DNA of 18,191 nt from Bacillota bacterium (GTDB lineage Bacteria; Bacillota; Clostridia; Christensenellales; Aristaeellaceae), in contig WRGP01000232.1 of the NCBI GenBank assembly GCA_009787135.1, forward strand, positions 1 to 18,191. The letters run 5' to 3'. Position numbers and translations under genes: made by a program. Of the stretch, positions 1 through 7,408 are shown one piece after another; position 1 is the first letter of the stretch, and each line of letters starts with the position of its first letter. The notes beneath the pieces are model-generated. The model ran no database searches. It was not told the DNA's origin and worked only from the letters and a program-made list of their open reading frames with translations.

Positions 1-1
1 C

Positions 2-349
2 ACGCTCGCCGCGTTGATTATGCCGTTCTTGCTGTTGATAGAACACCTTTCCCCCGCAAGCGCCTGGGCATGGCCCGTTGGATTTCCCATCGCCGCGGGT
101 TCGGTGATTGCCCTGCTGCTAGCGGTATTGCTATTTCGCTATACACATATCAACCGCTGGTTTTGCGCGGGCATTGTCGCGCTCACGGCCCTGCCCATCA
201 ACCTGATCACAAACCGCGCCATAGCCTTGTACCTGCATACAAGCACAAGTGCATGGCAGACATTGGCAAATACAATAGGCCCCGTTGCGCTCAGCGGCGC
301 GCTGTTTTATATCGGCGTATGCGCAAAGCGATCAAAAGGAACCGTATGA
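2..349 (+). CDS. C-terminal fragment of an integral membrane protein, function unknown
   Basis: The reading frame is open at the left edge of the window, so the real start lies outside; an in-frame TTG at 14 is not convincing as a start. The visible 115 or so residues contain about three hydrophobic segments: one near the start (MPFLLLIEHL), one of about 20 residues around GSVIALLLAVLLF, and further stretches around AGIVALTALPINLI and GPVALSGALFYIGV. Short basic loops and a basic tail (CAKRSKGTV) lie between and after them, which fits a polytopic membrane protein whose C-terminus is probably cytoplasmic. I do not recognise the family. It could be a stand-alone membrane protein or the membrane part of a larger regulator or zinc-ribbon protein. 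It converges on lplA with a 35-nt gap in which I see no terminator hairpin. Confidence 0.6.
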   Translation, partial: TLAALIMPFLLLIEHLSPASAWAWPVGFPIAAGSVIALLLAVLLFRYTHINRWFCAGIVALTALPINLITNRAIALYLHTSTSAWQTLANTIGPVALSGALFYIGVCAKRSKGTV

Positions 350-384
350 TTCCTCCGGTCCCTTCATGCGTTTGCCGCGGCTCC

Positions 385-1329
385 CTACAGCGACAACCCT
401 CCAAGCCACTCCCCCACCTCTCCTCCTGTCCGCTCCCGCATGGCCCGCGCGTCAAGCGGGCAGCCCCGCAAAGCCTTTTCCAGCCGCTCGGCCAACTCCG
501 CGTCCATCGCGTCGGTGAAAACCTTGCACCGCACGATATGCCCCTGCGACAGCGTGAGCAAGAGCTCCACGCCGCCCCAGTCAAACCGCCGCGCAAACGA
601 CGCGTCAAAGGCAGGGGTTACCCCATAATTCCATGCCCAGGACGCGTTGCGCCCGGCCAATGCCTCATACCCCGGCAAGGCAAGGCTATCCGCGTCCTCC
701 AGCGGGGCAGGGCCATACGCCGCCTCAAAGGCGTCCCGCACGGCCCGCGCCAGCGTTTCAACGGTCACTTCGCCCAGGCCGGAAAGGTTTACCACCCGCG
801 ACGGCACGGACTTCACCCCCCTCGCCGCGAGTTTCTCCTCAGATACCGCAAGATAGCGCGCCATACGCTCCGGATCGACCTTTACCATCAGCGTGCCATG
901 GTGGAGCGCGCCGTCCCGCGTGAAGCGGAAGGCGTTGCCCGAAAATTTGCGGCCCTCGGCCAACAGGTCGTTGCGGCCCGAAAATGAGCAGTCGATGCCA
1001 AACGACCGCACGGCTTCCAAGATGACAGAAAGCTGCCGCGTGAGGTCATATTTTTCACGCGGCACGATAAAACTGAAATTGAGGTTGCCCAGGTCGTGAA
1101 ACACGGCGCCGCCGCCTGTCGTGCGGCGGGCAAGCGTCCCGCCCTCCGCCGCAAGCAGAGATGTGCGGCACTCGCGCCACGCGTTCTGGTTGCGGCCGAT
1201 GATCACGGCGGACGCGTTCTGCCAAAGATACAAAATCGCCTCATCCCGGCCGCCGCACAGCAACGCCTCCTCACGCGCCAAGTTGCGGTGCGGGTTCACG
1301 TCCCGCGAGCGAAGCGCCCTTGCCCGCAT
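385..1329 (-). CDS. lplA: Lipoate--protein ligase A
   Basis: Activates free lipoate with ATP to lipoyl-AMP and transfers it to the lysine of lipoyl domains (glycine cleavage H protein or 2-oxoacid dehydrogenase E2); cytoplasmic. The predicted protein is 314 aa, usual for LplA with its accessory domain. The lipoate/AMP-binding signature RRTTGGGAVFHD is at about residues 68-79, followed by GNLNFSF. The catalytic-lysine motif GRKFSGNA has K128, and HHGTLM is at 143-148. The region from about residue 240 fits the LplA C-terminal domain. I chose the ATG at 1329, which shares one base with the stop of the upstream NYN gene (TGATG), because the N-terminus then starts at the family's beta strand (RARALRSRDVNPHRNLAREE). 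The longer frame would run deep into the upstream gene. No separate Shine-Dalgarno is evident, so translation is probably coupled. It is the last gene of a four-gene operon. No lipoyl-dependent enzyme is encoded in the window. Confidence 0.93.
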   Translation of the reverse strand: MRARALRSRDVNPHRNLAREEALLCGGRDEAILYLWQNASAVIIGRNQNAWRECRTSLLAAEGGTLARRTTGGGAVFHDLGNLNFSFIVPREKYDLTRQLSVILEAVRSFGIDCSFSGRNDLLAEGRKFSGNAFRFTRDGALHHGTLMVKVDPERMARYLAVSEEKLAARGVKSVPSRVVNLSGLGEVTVETLARAVRDAFEAAYGPAPLEDADSLALPGYEALAGRNASWAWNYGVTPAFDASFARRFDWGGVELLLTLSQGHIVRCKVFTDAMDAELAERLEKALRGCPLDARAMRERTGGEVGEWLGGLSL

Positions 1330-2300
1330 CAGGCGATGCGCACGAGCATCGTGTTTTGCTCGTCCATCTCCACCTTGCAAAGCCCGTTCTTTTCCAGAAT
1401 CTTCAGCAGGTCGGAAAATCGCTTCAGGCCCAGCGCCCGCTCCGCGAAGTTTGGGTATTCCGCCTGAATGTCCCCTTTGAGGATGGAGGGATTGATTACG
1501 TCAAAGCCGTTTTCCTTATAGGCTTTCAACTGGCCGCCAAAGATCGCGATGTAGTTGTCCTTGGTAATCTCCGCCTTCTTGTCCTCATCGCGCCTGAGGC
1601 TTAGGATCACGTTGTAGTTGTCATTGGTGACGCGGATGGTGCCAAACTTCTGGGCGACGTGCGTGAGCAGCTTCCCAAACGTCGTAAAGCCAAACGCCTT
1701 TTCATTAAAATCGGGCCGAAGGCGCAGCAGCGTGGATTTGACCTCCGAGGCGTACATCTCGTCCTCCTCCGCCTCCTCCAAAATGGTTTCCACGAGCTTC
1801 GCCAGGTCGTTGTCGTTGAGCGGCTCCTCGCTTGAGCGCTTGGGCTCCTTCTTTTTATTGCTGGATACGTTTTCCAGAAACATAAACTCGTTGCACGCGC
1901 TGATAAAGATGTTCGAGGCCACCTCGCTGCGCGATATGCCCAGCACAAACTTGCCCATGGCCTTAAGCTTGCCGACCAGCGGCGTATAGTCGCTGTCCCC
2001 GGACACGATGCAGAAGCTGTCGATCAGCTCGTTCGTATAGGCCACCTCCAGCGCGTCGATGACGAGCTGGATATCCAGGTTGTTCTTCTGATGGTGCCCA
2101 AAGCGCAGGGATGGCACCACGTTGAAGGTATTGGACAACAGCAGCTCCTTGAGCGAGCCGTAGCGGTCGGTATAGCCATACACCCTGCCCAACAGGATGT
2201 CCCCGCGAATTTTCACGCGCTCAATGATATAGTTGAGCATTTCGGCCTTTGCGCCGCAGTTTTCCAGGTCCACAAAGATCGCGTAGTGCGCTGTGCTCAT
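1329..2300 (-). CDS. NYN-domain predicted ribonuclease with two C-terminal OST-HTH/LOTUS domains (LabA/DUF88 type)
   Basis: The 323-aa cytoplasmic protein begins with a PIN-like NYN domain (about residues 5-145). It carries the acidic residues expected for metal-dependent RNA cleavage: IFVDLEN with D11, NNLDIQLVIDAL with D76, and VSGDSDYTPLV with D102 and D104. After a basic, charged linker (about 147-160) come two helical repeats resembling OST-HTH/LOTUS domains: about 163-235 (DEMYASEVKSTLLRLRPDF, then FGFTTFGKLLTHV) and about 246-322 (a similar GLKRFSDLLKIL pattern). LOTUS domains bind RNA, in some cases G-rich or quadruplex RNA. The NYN-plus-LOTUS plan is shared with LabA-like bacterial proteins and animal MARF1. 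A Shine-Dalgarno AAGGAG at 2309-2314 overlaps the stop codon of the upstream capA-type gene, and the downstream lplA start shares a base with this stop, so the gene sits firmly in the operon. The RNA target is unknown. Confidence 0.87.
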   Translation of the reverse strand: MSTAHYAIFVDLENCGAKAEMLNYIIERVKIRGDILLGRVYGYTDRYGSLKELLLSNTFNVVPSLRFGHHQKNNLDIQLVIDALEVAYTNELIDSFCIVSGDSDYTPLVGKLKAMGKFVLGISRSEVASNIFISACNEFMFLENVSSNKKKEPKRSSEEPLNDNDLAKLVETILEEAEEDEMYASEVKSTLLRLRPDFNEKAFGFTTFGKLLTHVAQKFGTIRVTNDNYNVILSLRRDEDKKAEITKDNYIAIFGGQLKAYKENGFDVINPSILKGDIQAEYPNFAERALGLKRFSDLLKILEKNGLCKVEMDEQNTMLVRIA

Positions 2301-2312
2301 CGTATTCGCTCC

Positions 2313-3422
2313 TTACCGTGGATTGACAAAATCTTTCATGCCCGCCGAACGGCTGAGGATGCTTTTCAGGATCCTGCTATACACGTCCTCTTCCCGCGCG
2401 AACACGGGGCGGTAATCCGTGCTGCCGCCGCCCTTGCCCGTCAGGCGCATCGGGATAATCTTCAGCTCCGGCCCCCGCACCTCGCCGTTTTCATACACGG
2501 TGAAGGTGAGCTGCGCGATATACGTATCGCGGGGATTCGGATCCATATTGCCGCCAAAGACGAGATTGCCCAGGCTATAGAGGATGTACCTGCCCTGATA
2601 GCGCTCAATTCCCTGAATGACATGCGGGTGGTGGCCCACAACCACATCCGCGCCCGCCGCGACGGCCGAACGGCCCAAGTTCCGCTGCTCCTTTGTAAAG
2701 TCAAGGCTATACTCATTCCCCCAATGAAACGACGCGATGATGATCTGACAGCCCTGCTCCCGCAGCGCCTTCACATCCTTGCTGATGTCCCGCTTGCCGC
2801 TTTTATAGGGAAACGTGTTGCCAATGAGCCCGATTTTCACCCCGCGCGCCTCGTAGACGACGGGCGTTTTCTGCTCGGCATAGGCGATGCCGCAGGCGGC
2901 CAGCGCGGCCCGGGTGTCCTCGCGGCCCTGCTCGCCATAGTCGCCGGAATGGTTATTGGCCAGATTGACCGCTTCCACGGAGCCAAGCTTCAAGATCTGC
3001 GCGTATTCCGCGGGGCCCTTGAAGTTGAACTTCTTATCCACCTTGTTATTGCCGTCGGTCAAAACGCCCTCAAAGTTTACCAGCGTCAGATCGTCCTGGC
3101 CAAATACCTCCAGCAGCTCGGAAAACGGCCAGGAGAAACCCTTTTCCTTGATAACGCTGGAAAAGCCGCCGGGTTGGGACCGCTGGTAATCGGTGCAGCC
3201 GATCGTGCAATCGCCGCCCACCGTGACGACGATGGTACGGGGCCATGAATCCTCCCCCGCCGGTTTGGCGGGCACGGCTGTTTGCGCCTCCGGCGCGGGC
3301 TCCGCCGCCGGCGCGTAGGGGCTGTCCGCAAAAACGATCCCCTCGTTCTCCGCGGCCCCCGCGCCGGCCGCAAGCGTGAACAGCGCCGATACCATAACAA
3401 TGAAACAAATAAACTTCTTCAT
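2313..3422 (-). CDS. CapA-family (PGA_cap) exported metallophosphoesterase-like protein, copy 1
   Basis: A 369-aa protein of the CapA / poly-gamma-glutamate capsule family, which has a calcineurin-like metallophosphoesterase fold. An N-terminal signal peptide (MKKFICFIVMVSALFTLAAG, predicted cleavage after AGA near residue 23) has no lipobox cysteine. An Ala/Pro-rich linker covers about residues 37-58. The metal-site motifs follow in order: GGDCTIG (D71), NFEG (116-119), NNHSGDYG (N156, N157, H158), SFHWG (231-235), and GHHPH (263-267) followed by YSLGN. The start at 3422 is chosen because it gives a complete signal peptide and a GGGAG-type ribosome binding site. A start at 3488 would add 22 residues ahead of the signal and overlap the upstream gene. 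The upstream paralogue ends 1 nt before this start. The substrate is not known; CapA homologues outside capsule loci are common in Clostridia. No PgsB or PgsC gene is present, so a capsule role is not supported. Confidence 0.9.
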   Translation of the reverse strand: MKKFICFIVMVSALFTLAAGAGAAENEGIVFADSPYAPAAEPAPEAQTAVPAKPAGEDSWPRTIVVTVGGDCTIGCTDYQRSQPGGFSSVIKEKGFSWPFSELLEVFGQDDLTLVNFEGVLTDGNNKVDKKFNFKGPAEYAQILKLGSVEAVNLANNHSGDYGEQGREDTRAALAACGIAYAEQKTPVVYEARGVKIGLIGNTFPYKSGKRDISKDVKALREQGCQIIIASFHWGNEYSLDFTKEQRNLGRSAVAAGADVVVGHHPHVIQGIERYQGRYILYSLGNLVFGGNMDPNPRDTYIAQLTFTVYENGEVRGPELKIIPMRLTGKGGGSTDYRPVFAREEDVYSRILKSILSRSAGMKDFVNPR

Positions 3423-3423
3423 T

Positions 3424-4560
3424 TTAATAAGGCTCCCATTCGGTAGGATATGCCCCCACAGCATACGGCAGCTTCTTCCCATTGGCAAGCATGGCCGAAA
3501 TCACGCGCTGGCTCCCCGCACCGCCGGGCGCAAAGGGCGTCGGCGCCAGGTCATTCACGCCCGTCTTCAAATCCCGCTCCGCCGTCACGGACGAAATGCT
3601 GCACGGGATGATCCGGAACGCGCCGGGCATCACGGCGCTTGGCGTCACCACAAATTTCTGCTGGAAGATGAACGTGTCCATATCTCTGGGCCCTGTATTG
3701 CCCGAGAAGCTGAAATTTCCCAGGGAATATACGATGTACCGCCCGTTATACAATTCAATCGGGTTATGGCGGTGGCTATGGTGGCCCAGCACCAGGTCCG
3801 CGCCCGCGTCAATGGTCGCGCGCCCCAGCGCCTGCTGGCGGTCATGCGGGGCATAGTCCCTCTCTTCACCCCAATGGTAGGAGACAACGACGATCATACA
3901 CCCCTGCGCCCTGGCCGCCGCGATATCACGCGGCACCTGCTCATGCAACCGTTCATAGGCGTCGCCAAACGTCTGGTACGCCAGCATGCCGATCTTCACG
4001 CCCTTTGTCTCGTATACGCCCAAATGCCCGTCCGCCGCGTACACGATGCCCTCGCTCTCAAACGCGCGGAGGGTGTCCTCATACCCCTGCTGCCTGAAAT
4101 CCATGACATGGTTGTTTTCAAACGCCACGGCCTCAATGGACCCCAGCGGCAAAATCTTCACATGCTCCGGCGGCGCGCGAAAACAATACTCGTTGTTTTT
4201 ATGGTCCGTGGCATTGGTCAGCGTGCCCTCAAAGTTGACGATGGTCAGATCGTCCTGGCCGAAGATGCTCAGCACATTGGCAAAGAAGTAGGAAAGATCC
4301 CCGCCCTTCTCCTCCAGCGCCCTGGTATACATATTGGACCTTGGGTTGCCCCGCATGTTGCCGCCTAGCGTCACATCTCCGGCGGCGGAGATGGAGATCT
4401 CCACCCGTTCAGAATACTGTTCCGCCTCAGGCGGCGTCTCCGCGGGAAGACGCGCTTCCCCGGGCGTGTAGCTCGAGTCCGCGAAAATAAACTCCGCCAG
4501 CGCGGCGCCCGCCAGCGCCACCATCAGCAGGCTTACAAAGATCGCAAGGGATCGGCGCAT
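3424..4560 (-). CDS. CapA-family (PGA_cap) exported metallophosphoesterase-like protein, copy 2
   Basis: A 378-aa paralogue of the next gene downstream and the first gene of the operon. The signal peptide covers about residues 1-22 (cleavage after ALA, no lipobox), followed by an acidic, Pro/Glu-rich linker (about 33-50). The family motifs are present: AAGDVTLGG (D62), NFEG (109-112), ENNHVMDF (N149, N150, H151), SYHWG (227-231), and GHHSH (259-263) with YSLGNFSFSGN. The two copies share the motif order and the phrases FADS, FGQDDLT and NFEG, so they probably arose by tandem duplication, but they differ widely elsewhere. The ATG at 4560 has a GGAGG Shine-Dalgarno at 4569-4573 and a well-formed promoter at 4591-4619. 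The mature protein should act outside the membrane. Its substrate (a polyglutamate, cell-wall or phosphoester compound) cannot be told from sequence. Confidence 0.9.
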   Translation of the reverse strand: MRRSLAIFVSLLMVALAGAALAEFIFADSSYTPGEARLPAETPPEAEQYSERVEISISAAGDVTLGGNMRGNPRSNMYTRALEEKGGDLSYFFANVLSIFGQDDLTIVNFEGTLTNATDHKNNEYCFRAPPEHVKILPLGSIEAVAFENNHVMDFRQQGYEDTLRAFESEGIVYAADGHLGVYETKGVKIGMLAYQTFGDAYERLHEQVPRDIAAARAQGCMIVVVSYHWGEERDYAPHDRQQALGRATIDAGADLVLGHHSHRHNPIELYNGRYIVYSLGNFSFSGNTGPRDMDTFIFQQKFVVTPSAVMPGAFRIIPCSISSVTAERDLKTGVNDLAPTPFAPGGAGSQRVISAMLANGKKLPYAVGAYPTEWEPY

Positions 4561-4590
4561 TCAAAAATCCTCCGTTGTCAGAATAGAGAT

Positions 4591-4619
4591 AGTATACCAT
4601 TTTTTTCGTATAGAGGCAA
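4591..4619 (-). promoter_or_regulatory. Sigma-A-type promoter of the capA-capA-NYN-lplA operon
   Basis: On the minus strand, -35 TTGCCT (4614-4619) and -10 TATACT (4591-4596) are separated by 17 bp and lie about 30 bp upstream of the first start codon at 4560. No other good promoter is visible before the downstream genes, whose junctions overlap or nearly abut. One transcript for all four genes is therefore the simplest reading. Confidence 0.75.
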
Positions 4620-4659
4620 ATGAAACGTTACCGCCGTGAGGCGGCAAAAAAGGATTGTT

Positions 4660-4706
4660 TAAGGGGCCTGTCCCTTAGGCGGGGCGCCCGGAGGGCAGAG
4701 CCCTCC
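4660..4706 (-). terminator. Two adjacent hairpins downstream of the YkuS-like gene, possible weak terminator
   Basis: Reading the minus strand after the stop at 4726, there is first a 7-bp perfect hairpin (4690-4706, arms GGAGGGC/GCCCTCC, 3-nt loop). A second stem of 6 bp follows (4660-4677, TAAGGG/CCCTTA), and then, after about 8 nt, a run of six T residues. The T run is too far from the stem for a textbook intrinsic terminator, so the call is tentative. The hairpins could equally be part of a genome-wide intergenic repeat. Confidence 0.35.
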
Positions 4707-4725
4707 CTCTCCCCCCCGTCCCGCA

Positions 4726-4968
4726 TCAAAACAACGGCGCCTGAGACCGCCTGCGGAGTGCCTGGGCCGCCTGGGCCGCGTTCATGCCCCGCACATTCAG
4801 CAAGAACGCCCCGCCGGCCGCCGGCCTCGTCCGAATGGCGCGCTCCGGCGCGGACGTAAAGAGCACCGCGTCCGCCGCGACCGCCGCGCCCATGGGATGC
4901 ATCTCAAACCCCATGGAGCCCAACTGCCGCGCCAGGGCAGTCAAATCGCTCTGGTAGACCACCTTCAT
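4726..4968 (-). CDS. Small YkuS/UPF0180-like protein
   Basis: An 80-aa cytoplasmic protein of unknown function. Its pattern fits the UPF0180 (YkuS) family of short Firmicute proteins: an N-terminal beta/alpha unit (MKVVYQSDLTALARQLGSMG, then FEMHPM), a central strand (ADAVLFTSA), and a C-terminal strand with a conserved-looking Val-x-Gly-Met ending and helix (NVRGMNAAQAAQALRRR). Family members are about this length, but the usual central cysteines of YkuS are absent here, so membership is probable rather than certain. The ATG at 4968 is chosen because it follows a GGAAAGGGG ribosome binding site; an ATG at 5004 lacks proper spacing. The gene is divergent from tdh. Codon use is GC-rich like its neighbours. 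A convincing promoter is not visible. Confidence 0.6.
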   Translation of the reverse strand: MKVVYQSDLTALARQLGSMGFEMHPMGAAVAADAVLFTSAPERAIRTRPAAGGAFLLNVRGMNAAQAAQALRRRSQAPLF

Positions 4969-5032
4969 TAAAAACCGCCCCTTTCCATTCGGTATTCTTT
5001 CCATCCTTGTGCAATATATCCAATCATCCCGC

Positions 5033-5061
5033 TTGAACTCCTCTTGCCCTGGCGGTATAAT
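5033..5061 (+). promoter_or_regulatory. Sigma-A-type promoter of tdh-kbl
   Basis: -35 TTGAAC (5033-5038), a 17-bp spacer and a perfect -10 TATAAT (5056-5061). Transcription would begin around 5068, only just ahead of the Shine-Dalgarno AAGGAGG (5070-5076), so the leader is very short, about 16 nt. That leaves no room for a leader-based riboregulator, and any control would have to act at the promoter itself. Confidence 0.8.
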
Positions 5062-5083
5062 AAAGCATAAAGGAGGCGTTCGG

Positions 5084-6127
5084 ATGCAGACGGACATGGT
5101 TGCGCTCGTCAAAGAAAAGGCGGGCCCCGGCTTGGCGCTCATAAAGAAGCCTGTGCCCATCCCCGGCCCGGGAGAGGTGCTCATCAAGATCCGAAAGACC
5201 GCTATCTGCGGTACCGACGTCCATATCTACAACTGGAATCCCTGGAGCCAGAGAAACATCCGCCCCCCGCTCACCATCGGCCATGAATACGTCGGGGAGA
5301 TCGCGGCGCTCGGCCCCGGCGTGCCGGGCTTTGGCATCGGCGAGCGCGTCAGCGGCGAGGGGCATATTGTCTGCGGCCACTGCCGCAACTGCCGCGCGGG
5401 CAACGCCCAGTGGTGCAAGGATACAAAGGGCGTTGGCGTGAACCGTGACGGCGCGTTCGCGGAATACCTGTGCATCCCGGCTTGCAACGTCGTCCCGGTC
5501 AGCGAAGCTTTCCCAGAAGAAATTGTCGCCTTCTTTGACGCCTACGGCAACGCCACCCACGCGGCGCTGATGTATGACGTGGCTGGCGAGGATGTGCTGA
5601 TCACCGGCGCCGGCCCCATTGGCGTCATGGCCGCGGCCATTTGCCGCAAAAACGGCGCGCGCAACGTGATCGTTACGGACCTGAACGACTACCGGCTGAA
5701 AATGGCGCGCGCCATGGGCGCCACCGCCACGGTCAGCGTTTCACGGGACAGTTTGGACGGGGCCATGGCTCGCCGGCACATGGTCGAGGGGTTTGACGTG
5801 GGCCTTGAAATGAGCGGCAGCCACCTGGCGCTGGACCAGATGCTCTCGAAAATGCGCAACGGCGGCAAGATCGCCCTGCTGGGCATTCTGGGTGAGCAGG
5901 CGCGCGTCGACTTAAACGAGGTCATCTTCAAGAGCCTGACCATGACCGGCATCTATGGCCGCCGCATGTATGAAACCTGGTACAAGATGGGCGCGATGCT
6001 GGAAGCCGGGCTCGACCTCTCTCCCTTGATCACGCATCGCCTTCACTTTACCGACTTTGAGAAGGGCTTTGCCGCTATGCAAGGCGGCCTTTGCGGCAAG
6101 GTCATTCTGGATTGGAGCGTGCAATGA
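5084..6127 (+). CDS. tdh: L-threonine 3-dehydrogenase (zinc-dependent, NAD+)
   Basis: Oxidises L-threonine to 2-amino-3-oxobutyrate with NAD+, the first step of threonine breakdown to glycine. The 347-aa medium-chain dehydrogenase closely follows E. coli Tdh in length and sequence, including KIRKTAICGTDVHIYNW and GHEYVGE. Catalytic zinc ligands are C42 (ICGTD) and H67-E68 (GHEY). The four structural-zinc cysteines are C97, C100, C103 and C111. The Rossmann motif GAGPIG is at 175-180, and D199 in IVTDLNDYR indicates NAD rather than NADP preference. The Tdh-typical FKSLTMTGIYGRRMYETWYK region lies near residues 280-300. The ATG at 5084 has an ideal AAGGAGG 7 nt upstream; an upstream in-frame ATG at 5009 would include the promoter and is rejected. 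The stop overlaps the kbl start by 4 bp (ATGA), as expected for a coupled pair. Confidence 0.97.
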   Translation: MQTDMVALVKEKAGPGLALIKKPVPIPGPGEVLIKIRKTAICGTDVHIYNWNPWSQRNIRPPLTIGHEYVGEIAALGPGVPGFGIGERVSGEGHIVCGHCRNCRAGNAQWCKDTKGVGVNRDGAFAEYLCIPACNVVPVSEAFPEEIVAFFDAYGNATHAALMYDVAGEDVLITGAGPIGVMAAAICRKNGARNVIVTDLNDYRLKMARAMGATATVSVSRDSLDGAMARRHMVEGFDVGLEMSGSHLALDQMLSKMRNGGKIALLGILGEQARVDLNEVIFKSLTMTGIYGRRMYETWYKMGAMLEAGLDLSPLITHRLHFTDFEKGFAAMQGGLCGKVILDWSVQ

Positions 6128-7308
6128 AAAAACAAGCGCTGAAACTATACCAAAGCCAGCTTCATGAGATGGAAGAGGCGGGCACGCTGAAGCGGGAGAG
6201 CCTTCTCTCCACACCGCAGGGCGCGCGCATTGGCGTTGGCAGCCGCAAGGGCGTCCTGAACATGTGCGCAAACAATTATTTAGGCCTATCGGACAACAAA
6301 TTCCTGATCGAAAAGGCGAAGGAGAGCTATGACGCGTGGGGCTTTGGCCTGTCCAGCGTGCGGTTTATCTGCGGCACGCAGGCCATTCATAAGGCGCTGG
6401 AGAAGCGCCTCGCCGCCTTCCTTGGCACGGACGACGCGATTCTTTATTCCTCCTGCTTTGACGCCAACGGCGGCCTGTTTGAAACGCTTTTAGGGCCCGA
6501 GGACGCCGTGATCTCCGATGAACTGAACCATGCCTCCATCATCGACGGCATCCGCCTGTGCAAGGCGCGCCGGCTGCGCTACAAAAACAACGATATGGAC
6601 GACCTGAAAGCCCAGCTTGAGGCGGCGCGCGATTGCCGCGTCAAGCTTATCGCTACGGACGGGGTGTTCTCCATGGATGGCTTTATCGCCAACCTGCCCG
6701 CGATCTGCAATCTCGCGGAGGAGCACGACGCGCTCGTCATGGTGGACGATAGCCATGGCGTTGGCGTTCTGGGCGGCCGCGGGCGCGGCACGCCCGAGCA
6801 CTGCGGCGTGATGGGCCGGGTGGACATTCTCACAGGCACGTTCGGCAAGGCCCTCGGCGGCGCGTCCGGCGGCTATACCGCAGCCCGCCGGGAAATCGTA
6901 GACATGCTCCGGCAGCGGTCGCGCCCTTACCTTTTCTCCAATTCCGTCGCGCCCGCCATCTGCGCGGTTACCATGAGCGTGCTTAACATGCTGGAGTCCA
7001 GCACATGGCTGCCCTCCACCCTGCGCGAAAATACCGCCCACTTTCGCGCGGCGCTCGCGGAAGCGGGCTTCGACGTGCCGGAGAGCACGCATCCCATCGT
7101 ACCCATCATGCTCTATGACGCGCGCGTAGCCAGGGAATTCGCGTCAAGGCTGCTCGAGAAGGGCGTGTATGCCGTTGGCTTCTCTCACCCCGTCGTGCCC
7201 ATGGGCAAGGCGCGCGTCCGCACGCAGGTCAGCGCCGCGCACACGAAAAAAGATCTCGATTTCGCCGTGCAATGCTTTCGGGAGGTCAAGGAAGAAATGA
7301 ACGCTTGA
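6124..7308 (+). CDS. kbl: Glycine C-acetyltransferase (2-amino-3-ketobutyrate CoA ligase)
   Basis: A PLP enzyme that cleaves the Tdh product 2-amino-3-oxobutyrate with CoA to glycine and acetyl-CoA, trapping an unstable intermediate, which explains the translationally coupled arrangement with tdh. The protein is 394 aa, the usual size of the alpha-oxoamine synthase family. Recognisable motifs are the N-terminal substrate region NMCANNYLGLS, the SVRFICGTQ segment, DELNHASIIDG, the PLP aspartate/histidine motif VDDSHGVG, and the Schiff-base lysine K242 in GTFGKALGGASGG. The ATG at 6124 has GGAG at 6114-6117. There is no terminator hairpin straight after the gene; the 205-bp spacer before the next gene has its own probable promoter region. 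BioF-like enzymes share the fold, but the tdh linkage and motif details make Kbl clear. Confidence 0.96.
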   Translation: MKKQALKLYQSQLHEMEEAGTLKRESLLSTPQGARIGVGSRKGVLNMCANNYLGLSDNKFLIEKAKESYDAWGFGLSSVRFICGTQAIHKALEKRLAAFLGTDDAILYSSCFDANGGLFETLLGPEDAVISDELNHASIIDGIRLCKARRLRYKNNDMDDLKAQLEAARDCRVKLIATDGVFSMDGFIANLPAICNLAEEHDALVMVDDSHGVGVLGGRGRGTPEHCGVMGRVDILTGTFGKALGGASGGYTAARREIVDMLRQRSRPYLFSNSVAPAICAVTMSVLNMLESSTWLPSTLRENTAHFRAALAEAGFDVPESTHPIVPIMLYDARVAREFASRLLEKGVYAVGFSHPVVPMGKARVRTQVSAAHTKKDLDFAVQCFREVKEEMNA

Positions 7309-7408
7309 CAGAATACCATTCCGCGTTATATTTGGCGCGAGAGACTGTTGAAGGCTTTTTTCGCGGGGCAAGGGGCCGGAGGGAGGCGTAACCGCATCAT
7401 CCGTCGCG

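Noticed and set aside
2091..3248. Long plus-strand open frame opposite the CapA and NYN genes
   Set aside because: Its product has the His/Arg/Ala-rich look of an antisense shadow in GC-rich DNA and has no ribosome binding site. The opposite strand encodes clear protein families. The same holds for 3376-4368, 10881-12044, 12041-13006 and 14294-15475.
4625..4650. CCGCC-GTGA-GGCGG hairpin next to a run of A as a terminator
   Set aside because: For the minus strand the T run precedes the stem, and for the plus strand the stem is followed by A residues, so neither orientation gives an intrinsic terminator. It also lies just upstream of the operon promoter.
5009..5083. Upstream in-frame ATG as the start of tdh
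   Set aside because: It would translate through the -35 and -10 boxes and adds 25 residues not seen in the family. The ATG at 5084 has an ideal ribosome binding site.
7340..7400. T-box-like string (AGGGAGGCGTAACCGC) ahead of the thrC pair
   Set aside because: It resembles AGGGTGGNACCGCG only with extra bases inserted. No specifier stem or terminator/antiterminator pair follows, so a T-box is not supported.
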